This document shows positions 35,100-45,605 of a stretch of DNA of 64,000 nt, piece by piece. Numbering within the stretch: position 1 is the stretch's first letter; the number at the start of each line of letters is the position of its first letter. The notes beneath the pieces are model-generated. The model worked only from the letters and a program-made list of their open reading frames with translations, did no database searches and had not been told where the DNA came from. A program made the position numbers and the translations under genes. Origin of the DNA: Liolophura sinensis (taxonomy: Eukaryota > Mollusca > Polyplacophora > Chitonida > Chitonidae); NCBI RefSeq assembly GCF_032854445.1, contig NC_088297.1, positions 8,853,375-8,917,374 on the forward strand, written 5' to 3'.

Positions 35100-35317
35100 G
35101 CGCAACCAGTGTGGATGCCAGCAGCTGAACAGATAATGCGAACACGGCCAAGGCTTGCTTGTTCAGCAGACATTTTAATTGCAATGAATGCAGTGGATAT
35201 TGAAAATTCTTCGGACACGGTGATTTCCATGGATTCCACAAATGCTGAAAATACAGTGGATACCTTGGATAAGTTTCCTTCCAGAAATACCATATGATGG
35301 ATACTGTTCATGATTTT

Positions 35318-35323
35318 ATTAAA
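35318..35323 (+). terminator. Possible polyadenylation signal (ATTAAA) after CENP-B-like module 2
   Basis: ATTAAA lies 219 nt after the stop. It is a common variant signal in a plausible position. Confidence 0.35.
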
Positions 35324-38300
35324 GAAATCTAAATGAACACACACCAGAATACACGTGGAACCCAATAATCTGTTTTTTTGTTAATCATTTTTGACTTGAT
35401 TTGCTTCTGTGAGAATGATGGAAGATATGCATGCAGCTGTGGTTTGACCATGCATCTACAAGTGGTTCGACCATGCATCTACAAGTGATTTGACCACGCG
35501 TTTCTGAAGTTATAAGTACAGTGCACAGTTTTCAATCTTGCCACATTCCAAAGAATCTTCAATAGAATGTCATGATTGGAACCTTTTAACTGGCATGCAT
35601 TTTACCTTTTAAAATGAAAGTAAAATTCAAAATTGTTCTTATACAGTTGTATGCATGCATATACATGTGTGCAGGAAATTCTGAGGGTGCTGAAAGTTTG
35701 AACTTTTTTTTTTACAGAAAAGTGTATTTATAATGTGAAAAAATTAGCTTCATGTTAATTCCTGGTACTGTTTGTGAGGGATGTTTTGGTAAATTTTTAC
35801 TGTATACCCTTGATTTATACTGGCATTTGCACCACAAGGTATTGATGCTTGTGTCTAACCTATTGCTGTTTTATTGATAAACCTATTAAGTTTCATATCC
35901 TCTATATTTTTGTATGTGTTTATACATAACATGTGTAGTGATTCTGAAGGTGCTAAGTTATGTGGCTATAATACATTCCTGTGGTGGCGGAATGGAGAGA
36001 GCGGGGTGTTTAAACAGCATCTATATTTTTAGTCTGGTTAGTTTCCTCCAGTCAGAAACATGGTTGATGTCGTGGAAATGATCAGAAATAAGATTGATTA
36101 TAGCTTAAAACAGCAGACAAATAAATGAATATATCTCTATATAATATATTAACTGGTATTGAACTTGTAGTAGTTTTGTGCGATGAGGTACTTCAGTTCT
36201 TAAGCCCAAGATACATTTGCACTGTAAAAAGTGGCAAGAAAAAAGCATCCGTTAGAACCAGCGGACTTGAGCTATGGGATTGAATCCCATTTTAAATACA
36301 TGGCACCAGGGAATACCTGTAACACTGTAATGTACAGGTACTAAGGAATAATTGAATGTTCACACCCTTTTTTTTTTCCTACAAGGTTTTTTTTTTCTCC
36401 TCTTTCTGTAAGAGTAATTTTGATTACTTTATTTTTTACAACTAAATGTTACAGTATTTCATATGAACTTCAGCATTTTTTCAAGCGACAAATTTTAGCT
36501 GATTCTGGTTAGTTCAACCACTTTACAAAGGCCATTTAAGAGATTTTTGAGTTAATTTTGATTAGTGTGTTAGGAGATAAACTTAAGTTTTGGCAAAATT
36601 TGGCATCGCAAAAATCCTACTAAGGCCTTTGTGTGCTGCTGAAAGTGCGTTTGTACTCACATGAACCAAAGATCAGGTGAATAACAGCAATTCAGTGTCT
36701 GATGTAAACAAAAATGTTTGAATTTGTCATTTTACATAATTGAATAAAGTTTGCTCCATTAATGTGCAATGATATGTTTTGTTTGCTATTCTCATTCTTT
36801 CTTTACAAATGATTAAAGTAGAAGTAGGGAGAAGTAAATGTGGATGGATAGATTGATAGATGGATAAAAACAATTTTTCATGCAGAATAATTTTGTTTTT
36901 TGAAAATAACTTGCAGGATTGATATGCATTGTAACAACTTTGCATTTTAATCTGTGGGAATATTTCAAAATGTGTCTCAAACCATATGAGGATCATGAGG
37001 CCTTTGTTCTGGGGCCTAGGCAGCTCTTAGGACATTCGTACACCCTTTTGATCATCAGTTGAAAACTTTCCCTCCCTCATCCCATCCTACCGGCATGTAG
37101 ACTTGTATGCAAGCATGGTGACTTGCCAATCCCTGTATGACTAGCCCCGACAACAGAGATGTTTCGTAAGGACAGTTTTCTATCTTGAAGATAATTAACA
37201 ATCGGCAAGACCCATGAGAAGTATGAAGTACAAGGCGAATGAACCGAACAACACGCTGAAAATGGCAAGCTTTCCAGAAAACGCAAGATGCAGGATCAAA
37301 GAAATGTGTTCAAATGATGATTTTGAGCAAATAAAGGGTTTGTATCTTTGTACTTCTTCTTTGCTTGTTTGTCTTTAGTACTATAATTTTTTTTTAAAAC
37401 TTTTCACACGTAAAACTGTAGTATGAAATTTACATGTAGGTTTATTGATGTTGTAAAATTTAAACATGGAGAATGATGTTCATATTTTTATTTAACACCC
37501 AGTGAGGTCATCTTCAAGGCTTCACAAAAGAAAAACAAAAAACACAGAATTTTTTAGAGTTTCCTGAGAAGCATGAGCTGCAAGACCCTCAGAGAGATTT
37601 CATTTTGAGGGCCTTAAGGAAAGGGCATTCCTGGGCCTAAAAAACAAAGGCATGATAATGGCCTCAAAATACAAATAAGCGATCATGCAAGAGTGAAAAG
37701 GTCGAAAAATTACAGTACTTCAGGAGTGACCATTGTATTTGTTAAAGAAATGTTTGTCAAAACAGCCCATTGTTTATATAGTAGATTATTACCAGTACAA
37801 TTTCAGTTGTCTGCAATGTGTGTAATTTGTGAAAATCTGCCTCCTAATGAAAAAAAAAAAAAACATTGAGGCAAATTAAACCTATGTGAAAGGCTTTTTC
37901 GAAATGATAAGGTTTGATGTGTGTATGAAGTCAGCAAAGGGTTTTAAGGCCTAGAATTTGAGTTGAGCTGATGGTAACTCATTTTGTGCTTCAGTAACTC
38001 ATAACCTTTGTTTGTGAATAATTTTGTGCTTCGGTTACTCAAAACCTTTGTTTGTGAATAATATATGTGCATCATGTAAGCATGCATTTATTTAAGCAAG
38101 TGCTACTCCTCCTGCTTTAGTATTTAACACCAACCTACATTTTAACATACTTAAATTTTCTAGATTAAAATGCTGATAAATTTACTAATTCATTTACTAC
38201 AGGTCTAAGAGGTATTGGTTACAGGCTTCTTTCAAATGAAAGCTATTGAAAGATTGTCTAGTCTAGCAGCTCTATATATTCTATATTCTGCTCCCTTTAC

Positions 38301-38340
38301 TGACTTGTCTCTAACTAGAGCTGAAGAAATTCTGTTCCTA
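35324..38340. other. Gene 2 intron, no recognised gene
   Basis: About 3 kb of AT-rich DNA. Three imperfect copies of a TTTGACCATGCATCTACAAG segment occur near 35440-35505. T-tracts occur around 36370-36400. No supported exon. Confidence 0.4.
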
Positions 38341-38482
38341 GCCTAGTTCCTCAAGCTTTTCACATATGAAAGAGCAGCTTTCAGTGCGATATAAGCAGAT
38401 TTCTGATCAGATTTTGGAGACAAAACTACTTTGTTAAAATGGTTCAGTTTCAGGGCTGCACAAAGACTATAATGTATATGTA
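38341..38482 (+). repeat. Interspersed repeat family E, copy 2
   Basis: From CCTAGTTCCTCAAGCTTTTC through GCAGCTTTCAGTGCGATATA and GGAGACAAAACTACTTTG to TTTCAGGGCTGC it is colinear with 19868-19993. The 3' end leads into the 53-bp array that follows. Confidence 0.65.
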
Positions 38483-38486
38483 TACG

Positions 38487-38646
38487 TATATTATAAGAAA
38501 ATGCTGACAACATCTTGCAAACTTGCAAAAAGGTTCAAGTATATTATAAGAAAATGCTGACAACATCTTGCAAACTTGCAAAAAGGTTCAAGTATATTAT
38601 AAGAAAATGCTGACAACATCTTGCAAACTTGCAAAAAGGTTCAAGA
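38487..38646 (+). repeat. 53-bp tandem repeat, 3 units
   Basis: GTATATTATAAGAAAATGCT plus GACAACATCTTGCAAACTTG plus CAAAAAGGTTCAA repeats three times with no difference seen. The CTTGCAAACTTGC part matches the 3' end of family E. Confidence 0.92.
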
Positions 38647-39283
38647 CTTTCATTACTCCTAGGTTAGATGCTCGTCAATCAGTTGAATTCTTGCTTCGGT
38701 ATTTTGGAAATTCGCCTGTGATTTACAAGCGCATGGTACACGTATCAGTGTTGCCCTCGGGGGAAATCTTTCCCACCTGAAGGAACATGGGCGTAATCTG
38801 TGTAGTCTATGATTTGTGTGTGAATTTGCCATGTCATTTTGTGAGGAAACTGGTAACTTGGTACCCATTCATTTTAAAGTCCAGTCTGATTGACACAAAT
38901 CTTTGACTGGACAGGTGTTTCTTCAGGTTAAATTTAGCGTCAAGTCAGTAATCTGAATTGCATGCTCATGTCCCCAAAATCCTCAACAAAATCGACCAGT
39001 AAATTAGAACTTGAGCTGTAGTTGGAAATCAGTTACGAATTTGAAGACTAAAATGTATTTTTCAGGTAGCAGTACCCAAGATAAACTACAAGGTGACCTG
39101 TAAAGACCAGATATCATTCCTCTAAAACGCGCACAGTTTGTTGTCAGATGCGTGGCGAATTAATGGTACTTCACATGTACCTTTACTGTAATCTTTGAAC
39201 CTATTCGCATGTTTACAAGTGGTTTATTCAGGCCTATTCTGAAGGCAGTATTCTGTGTAGACTGATGAAATTATACTTTCTAT

Positions 39284-39412
39284 GAAGCCCTGAAATTGGA
39301 TATTTCAGCCAATGTAGTTTTGTCTCCAAAATCAGATTTAAAATGCGCATAAATTGCACTGAAAATTTGCTCTCTCCTGTGCGAAAAGGTTGAGGAATTG
39401 TGGTACTGTGAG
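39284..39412 (-). repeat. Interspersed repeat family E, partial, minus orientation
   Basis: Reversed landmarks are present: GTAGTTTTGTCTCCAAAATC, TTGCACTGAAAATTTGCTCT and AAAAGGTTGAGGAATTGTGG. Confidence 0.6.
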
Positions 39413-39552
39413 GTTAAAATCATATGTATGACAATGTTGATAGTATTCGAATAGGTCTCATTTAGTATTACTGGTATTTTCTGCATATAAACGTTCAATT
39501 CTTTACTCATTGTATACAGCTATGTACGACAATTGTTTTCTGTGTTTTACAG

Positions 39553-39650
39553 AGGTGATTCAGATTCCTATGCAGACAGACATCACAGATCTGAAGTCAC
39601 GTCCACCTCGTGCGGGAATTATGTCAGCGTCTCTAGCTGAAAGGTATAGT
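39553..39650 (+). CDS. Gene 2, BEN module exon a
   Basis: This 98-nt exon follows acceptor tctgtgttttacag in phase 1 and ends at donor TATAGT|gtaagt in phase 0. It encodes a 33-residue segment beginning EVIQIPMQTDITDLKSR and ending SASLAERYS, which leads into the BEN domain. An alternative donor 8 nt earlier (AG|gtatag) would put a TGA/TAG stop at the start of the next exon, so the GTAAGT site is preferred. This is the only gene 2 C-terminal module built from more than one exon. Confidence 0.72.
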
Positions 39651-39925
39651 GTAAGTATTTTCTTTGAATTTCCTCTTCCAGAACAAGCAAAAACTTTCAT
39701 GTTTGCAAATAATTAATGCAACCTTGACCCCATGTTAAGTGACTGCCCCATATTAAAACATAGGACACGAACAATACCTGATTGAACGACAGACTTGTAT
39801 GCATGTAAGTTTCATAGTCGAATCCATATTTTGGTAAAATAGTCCGGCTGTAAATAAACATCACTGTCTGGAATTAACATACCAGTTGTGTAAATTTAAG
39901 TATAACAGAAACGTAAGAAAGAAGA

Positions 39926-40195
39926 GGGGCCTCCGTCTCTCAGTTGGTTACCGCGCTAGCACAGCGTAATGACCCAGGAGTCTCTCACCAATGCGGTCGC
40001 TATGAGTTCAAGTCCAGCTCATGCTGGCTTCCTCTCCGGCCGTACGTGGGAAGGTCTGCCAGCAACCTGCGGATGGTCGTGGGTTTCCCGCGGGCTGTGC
40101 CCGGTTTCCACCCACCATAATGCTGTCCGCCGTTGTATAAGTGAAATCTTCTTGCGTAAAACACCAATGAAATAAATAAATAAATAAATAAATAA
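39926..40195 (+). repeat. SINE family A
   Basis: Nearly complete copy from GGGGCCTCCGTCTCTCAGTT to the AAATAAATAAATAAATAAAT tail. It is shortened at the 3' end (GAAATCTTCTTGCGTAAAAC). It sits in the intron between BEN exons a and b. Confidence 0.92.
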
Positions 40196-40436
40196 ACCAA
40201 AGACATCACTGATGCCACTCGCAAATTTTTATGCAGAAAAAGATGTAGATCCTCATTCAGTAGTAGTGGCGCTACGCCTAAACAAGTCTGCTTATGTCGC
40301 CCATTTTTCAAAAAGGGCAGACTTGTCGACTGGTGGCAGTGGTGTACATACAAGTGGTGCATGCATAATATAAGGAATATGGCCCATGCTTTGGCAGCCA
40401 TCTTGGCTGGCAGGAAAATTTCCATCCATGAAACTG
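40196..40436 (+). repeat. Unit F, copy 2
   Basis: The same unit as at 30694, starting GACATCACTGATGCCACTCG and ending GGAAAATTTCCATCCATGAA. It again follows a SINE A tail directly. Confidence 0.85.
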
Positions 40437-40537
40437 CTGTACGTGGGAAGGTTTTCCAGCAACCTGCGGTATAAGTGAAATATTCTTGAGTACGTCGTAA
40501 AACACCAATCAAATAAATAAATAAATAAATAAATAAA
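40437..40537 (+). repeat. SINE family A with large internal deletion
   Basis: GTACGTGGGAAGGTTTTCCA to CAACCTGCGG is fused directly to TATAAGTGAAATATTCTTGA, with an AAAT-repeat tail. It stands at the 3' end of unit F, so this copy of unit F is bracketed by two SINE A pieces. Confidence 0.88.
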
Positions 40538-40568
40538 TCATTATTCCATGTTGACCATCAAATTTCAT

Positions 40569-40815
40569 AAACCGGGCCCAGTTGTTCGAAAGAGTATTAG
40601 CTAAAACTGGTATTAAGTCAATTTTATAATTAAGAATTTTAGACAAATTTAGCAGCCAATAAAGCTGACCAAAGTCTAAAGTTTAACAGCTGCAGGCTTA
40701 GTCCATATTTAATATACTGTTATGCAATTATTTTTGGGCTAAGTACAAAATAGAAGACTTGGTTTAAAGTCTGGTATTAGGTCTTCAAACAATTTTGAAT
40801 AACCGGAACCAGGTA
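40569..40815. mobile_element. Possible MITE with weak terminal inverted repeats
   Basis: The left end CCGGGCCCAGTTGTTCGAAA and the reversed right end CCTGGTTCCGGTTATTCAAA match imperfectly. The interior is AT-rich with TTAGACAAATTTAGC and TTAAAGTCTGGTATTAGGTC. There is no coding capacity. Target duplication was not resolved. Confidence 0.4.
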
Positions 40816-41391
40816 TTTAATTATGTGGTGGATTTTAGTTTTCAAATTCATATGTAAAAACATATTACCTGAGGTTTGTTGTTTAAATATGCACTTTCAG
40901 AAGAACATTAAGACCCAATAATGATATAATGATTTTAGATGCCAACATCTATGTTTTTCTGACTAAGAAATTAATCATTCTTAACAAAAATCACTCAAGT
41001 GGCCCTATAAGGAAAACACTTAAGTGACCCCATAAGGAAAAACACTTAAGTGTACCTATAAGGAAAAAAACGCTTAAGTGGCCCTATAAGGTGGGTGGAT
41101 GAATCCAGCAAAATGTGTCACTTGAAATATGTTAAACTATATTGCAATATTTCTGTTTTGCAAATTTTGATAAATATATGGTACTGTGTTGTGGCTTCCT
41201 TTTATAGACTCCTTGGCTACCTATAAAGCTAACCTGTTTGTTTAGTAATGATAACCTGAGTGTGGTGGGAGACAACAGTCATATCAACAAATGAAACTGA
41301 CATTAAACCATTCCTTTGTTTTTTGGTAATTTTAACGTACTTAAAAAAAACTGTCATCACTTCCCACAGTTTTCATTGAATTCTTTCACAG
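40816..41391. other. Intron before BEN exon b
   Basis: Four imperfect copies of a CACTTAAGTGNCCCTATAAGGAAAA-type unit occur at about 40990-41090. Otherwise nothing is recognised. Confidence 0.5.
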
Positions 41392-41644
41392 ATGGTAGAA
41401 CTGGTCACTGGCACAGGGGTGTATCTGGACCAAGGTTCCTATAACCTGGCCTTAACCAAGTGTTGTCTGCCACCCAGAAAGACACGCCCAAAGAAAGTAG
41501 AACAAGTTAAGCACAACGATGGGCGGCCCGCGGCCCGTTACCTCTTGGGTATTTTCTTCTCTGCTGAAGATTTGGCCAACAGCACTACCTCGCACAAGTC
41601 TGGACGACCAAAACTAGATGATAGAATAATACAGGCTATCAAAG
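41392..41644 (+). CDS. Gene 2, BEN module exon b (main part of BEN domain)
   Basis: This 253-nt exon follows acceptor gaattctttcacag in phase 0 and ends at donor AAAG|gtatgt in phase 1. Its product has the BEN-domain pattern in order: MVELVTGTGVYLDQGSYNLA at the start, ARYLLGIFFSAEDLANST in the middle, then SHKSGRPKLDDRIIQAIK. BEN domains bind DNA or chromatin partners in insulator and repressor proteins (Insensitive, BEND family, NAC1). The ATG at 41392 is simply the first codon of the exon and is not a gene start. Confidence 0.85.
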
Positions 41645-42028
41645 GTATGTGATTGTACTGTTTATGCACGCTTTGTTGTCAGGTTTAGCAAAATAGACAA
41701 GCTGGAGGCTTCTAAAGCCAGTCTACACTGGTACAATAACTGTCTTTTGCAGTCAGTCTACTGTGGATTCTATCAGCCTAAGTAGCCTTTGGCTAGAGTT
41801 AATTTGTTGTGACCAACCAACAGTGAATACTGTACAGATTCTGAGACTGTGATTAAGTCCACAAGCAAGTTCCATACAGTGGAATCTCTATGGAATACTA
41901 TAGAAATGTTCCAACTGGATGGTACTCATATTCATATACAACAGTAACTGATGCCTTGTCGGTACTGTATGAAGCATAGGGTTTCAGTTCATGTTTCAGC
42001 TAGTTTGTACATGTTTGCGCAGCTGTAG

Positions 42029-42296
42029 GGGCCTCCGCGGCTCAGTTGGTTAGCGCGCAAGGGCAGCGTAATGACCCAGGAGCCTCTCACCAATGCGGTC
42101 GCTGTGAGTTCAAGTCCAGCTCAAGCTGGCTTCCTCTCCGGCTGTATGTGGGAAGGTCTGCCAGCGGCCTTCAGATGTTTGTAGGTTTCCCGCGGGCTTT
42201 GCCTGGTTTCCACCCACCATAATGCTGGCCGCCGTAAAAATAAGTGAAATATTCTTGAATACAGCGTAGAACACCAGTCAAATAAATAAATAAATA
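42029..42296 (+). repeat. SINE family A, full length
   Basis: GGGGCCTCCGCGGCTCAGTT to the AAATAAATAAATAAAT tail. It inserted in the intron between BEN exons b and c. Confidence 0.92.
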
Positions 42297-42970
42297 CAGC
42301 ACTATTTTGTGATTGATGCTTGAATGCTGCAATTCCATAACTTTACGACACACAGGTCATACGTTTGAGTTCGTGACTAAACCCTTTCATAAGCCAGGTC
42401 AACAAAGCACCCTTGCTTTTTTGTATGAATTAGCAGTTCTGAAATCCTGTTTACAATCATGACAAAGGTCTACTCTTTGTGCTGCCCATATTCACTTTGA
42501 CCACTTTCATTTAGTTTGAGATATTTTTGTAAAATGTTCTTACACAAAGCCTTCTGGTTTCGGTCAAAAGCACCACGTGAAAATAATTAATTGATATAGA
42601 GTGAAGTTTGTTCTAATTGCTCTACTGTGCTATTTTAGGCATGATAATGAAAATGATGATTTCTTAACATTATGTGTTGTGATAAGTGTGTGAGCATCAA
42701 TCTCATCCGCATGGGAATAATGAAACCAATGACTAATTTTAGACCTTTTTAAATCACATTTTCTTAGCTAAAAGTTCTCCGTTGAACAATGCATTTATTG
42801 CTGTATATATAGGGTCATAGTTATGATGTTCCAATATCTGTTCTGTTGAATTTGAAGCATTGTGAGCATCACCTGTTGTATTAAAACCATGGCCTTGTGA
42901 GTTGTCATCAGTGTATTATATTATTTAAACGCCAGTTATACTTTATCCGCTGTATGCATCTTTTTTGCAG

Positions 42971-43122
42971 TTTTCTGTGTGAAGAATTCCTCCTGTACAC
43001 TTTCTGAGATCAGCATCGCCATCCGCTGTAAACTCACAGGCTTCAGAAGCAGGAGGCTACAAAAAGCTTATGCAGGCAGATCTGAGGGATATGACCACTG
43101 CCAGAATATATCACACACGTGA
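42971..43122 (+). CDS. Gene 2, BEN module exon c (end of BEN domain, stop)
   Basis: This exon is too short for a standard ORF scan. It follows acceptor atcttttttgcag, enters in phase 1 and runs 152 nt to a TGA. Joined to exon b it continues the BEN domain with VFCVKNSSCTLSEISIAIRC and KLTGFRSRRLQKAYAGRSEG. The run ITSEI/AIRCK-like (SEISIAIRCKL) fits the last BEN helix. The tail ends in ISHT. AATAAA at 43289 gives a 3' UTR of about 190 nt, the cleanest gene end in the window. Confidence 0.8.
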
Positions 43123-43288
43123 GGACAAAATTCAGGTGGCCTTAGGACAAAAAGCAAAGACCAATTTTCAGTAACGAATCCAAGAACGGACATGGGAAAG
43201 ATTGATGTGACTTGGATATGAAGTGTGGATATACCATAGACAATACAGGATGGAGCTTGTGGCTTTAGCAATGAGAAGACATTGTGAA

Positions 43289-43294
43289 AATAAA
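43289..43294 (+). terminator. Polyadenylation signal after the BEN module
   Basis: AATAAA lies 167 nt after the BEN stop, followed by TG/GT-rich sequence (GTTGTCCTGTTATTTTATAG). Confidence 0.55.
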
Positions 43295-43924
43295 GAATAT
43301 ATTACTCAAGCCGTTGTCCTGTTATTTTATAGGGACTACATTTGATTAGTAGGCCACGCATGGAGTAGGTGTTCGTCTAAAGCCAACTACCAAGAAACAA
43401 AATATTGAAGAGCATGTAGTCTTGTTGGGGTAGTAATAAGGGCAGGAAATTTAGGGTCAGTGGTATAAGATCCACATCACACCTTACGAAAATAGGTGCC
43501 AGATAGCACCTTTAAAGGTTTCTAGGGGTTTCTATATTTTTTATATAATAGAGGAATTTCAGTGTTTACACCAGTTGTTTCAAGGGTTAAGTGCAAAATG
43601 TCTGTGCCGTGCAAACCGCTATATACCATTGAGAACTGTTGTCACTGTGAGTTAGCCGGAGAGCTTTTGACAGTTCAGTGGGGCGTAGTCATTTGAAGTC
43701 ATTATCAACATCATATACTTGATGTTACAGGACCTTTGTTGAGGTTGTATAGGGAATGACTGCATCGAGGAATGAAGTGAATCTCTGAAGAGACACTGTA
43801 ATTAACAACCTTATTTAGCTTGAAACTACATGAAGGCCTGAACCAGCTGGAAGAGAAAATCGGTAACTGCCACGGGAAAGATCATCCGACTACATCAACA
43901 ATGTGCCTTTTATTACATCAGCAT

Positions 43925-44215
43925 GGCCCTGGTGTTAAGACCTGGGATCAAACCCGGGCCATGCCAAAGACTTCAAAATGATACTCGTTGCTCCCTCGCT
44001 TGGCGCTCATCATTGGGAGGTTAGAACAAGTCAACACGACTGATTGGTCCGGTGTTTGTATAATGTGACTCAGTAGGGTGTCATGTCTGGTGTCTGAAGC
44101 GTGATACATGTACTTCAGTGGCGGCATGACCTTTGCGGCATGAACTCGCCATGCCACAATGAGACACATAACTGAAAAATTAATTATTCGACGGGAAATT
44201 CCAAGCACACATACA
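43925..44215 (+). repeat. SINE-like family C
   Basis: It starts with a B-box-like GGGATCAAACCCGGGCC, runs through CTCGCTTGGCGCTCATCATT, GTCATGTCTGGTGTCTGAAG and GGCGGCATGACC, and ends ATTATTCGACGGGAAATTCC. It is related to the segment at 56815. Confidence 0.6.
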
Positions 44216-44807
44216 TAATATATAAACCTCCTGTTTTTTTGGTGTAAAATTCCTATATTTCTTATATGTTTTTGTCATCTCTAGCCAGATAAGCTCACAG
44301 TCAAACTCTCTGTCTGGTGATTTATCGCAATTGTTTTCATTAAAGGTCAGATCTAGCAATTATCTGCGATGTTATGCCACAATTCCCGTAGAAATGCAAA
44401 CGACTAGAGAGCAAAACTAAAGGCAGTGTAATAGATTGCATATGGTCACACGTATTTGCCAGTAAATTCCGGCCCTTTGTCAGTTTACGTCAGGGTTTTA
44501 TTCCAATGCATTTGGAACAATAGATACCCAAACTCACAGTAAAAATGTCAAGAGGTTATTTTTCAGAGCTAGTTATTTGTGATAAAATTGAAGTGGTCAC
44601 AATGTAGCCTGTAATGTGGTTTTGCCAACTTAGCATAACGTCTTGTCCGGTATCCAGCCATTCATCCATGACTTAACTAACCCGTGGATATCGAAAATGA
44701 GTCGTGGTGGGCGCGTAAGCTTTCCAAAAATGTAAATTTGTATCTCGAATATGGAAATTGGTCTGTCTTTCTCCCTCTCTCACGTTGCTCATTGGTTTCT
44801 TCGCCAG

Positions 44808-45328
44808 ACCGTTGCGGTGATTCTTCCATCCGCCAAGTGTCTCCACTTCGACAGACGACAGGAGGACCTATCACGTGGTATCGTGAGGGCGGGTTTTACC
44901 ACAGCCTTGAGGACAAAGCGGAAAGTAACAGGTTTCGTCGATCCAGGATAAAGAACCCAGAGACCTACCCTAAAGCGCGACTCAGTAATTTGGTGTACGC
45001 TGTGTCAGGATTCGAAACCTGGCTATGGTCCGGGCCTTACAACGACAAGCGCTGGATCTTTGAAATACCTCCAAAAACATTGGACAACTACCTGACGGAG
45101 TTCTTCACCACTATTAAGAGACCGTCCGGTGCTGATTACAAAATAGACTCATTCCGATCGCTTCGTTCCAACATCGAACGCTACCTTAAAGAATGCGATT
45201 ATCCCGAATCCATCACTCGTTCCCACCTGTTTTCGCAGAGTCAGAATGCTTACGCCAACAGAACGGCACAGCTCTCTGAGAAAAGCAGAGAAGTTCAAGA
45301 ATCGACACTCAGTGATATACAACTCTAG
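44808..45328 (+). CDS. Gene 2, candidate terminal exon CB1: Crypton-type core-binding-like module
   Basis: This 521-nt exon follows acceptor cattggtttcttcgccag, enters in phase 1 and ends in TAG. Leader: RCGDSSIRQVSPLRQTTGG; basic patch: RFRRSRIKNPETYPK. Core: RLSNLVYAVSGFETWLW, FEIPPKTLDNYLTEFFTTIK, SLRSNIERYLKECDYPESIT and FSQSQNAYANR. It keeps the aromatic and leucine landmarks seen in all seven core-binding-like exons. The PS-G-x-x-YK turn (RPSGADYK) is present. No catalytic domain follows. Open frame continues upstream of the acceptor to 44684 by chance; the phase match and the family start argue for the acceptor at 44807. Confidence 0.82.
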
Positions 45329-45344
45329 CCTTTCTGTTAGTAGT

Positions 45345-45605
45345 GCCTGTAAACTCGGCTGTTTTAAGCTTTGGTGACGATAAGCGGTCTGCATAGTTCG
45401 TGGGGATGTTTACAATGTCTTTCTTTTCTTGAAGATGACTCTTCTTCCACCAAAAATGATATGCTGCTACAAGTCTGTATACTACGCTTTTGTTTTCTAA
45501 ATCTGGACAAAGTTACGTGATTTAAATTTCCTCCACCCTAAAAAGTGGCCACTCTCAGATAGGCAAATAGTTCTTGAATAGGGCGTTAAATATGACTAAA
45601 CAAGT
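45345..45605 (+). repeat. Possible remnant of SINE family D
   Basis: TTTTAAGCTTTGGTGACGAT and CATAGTTCGTGGGGA resemble the middle of the element at 53858. The 3' part GCAAATAGTTCTTGAATAGG GCGTTAAAT looks like a SINE end. Heavily diverged; low confidence. Confidence 0.3.

Noticed and set aside
41392-41652. Independent gene starting at the ATG at 41392
   Set aside because: The ATG is the first codon after a good acceptor, the BEN domain continues in the next exon, and the exon is entered in phase with exon a.
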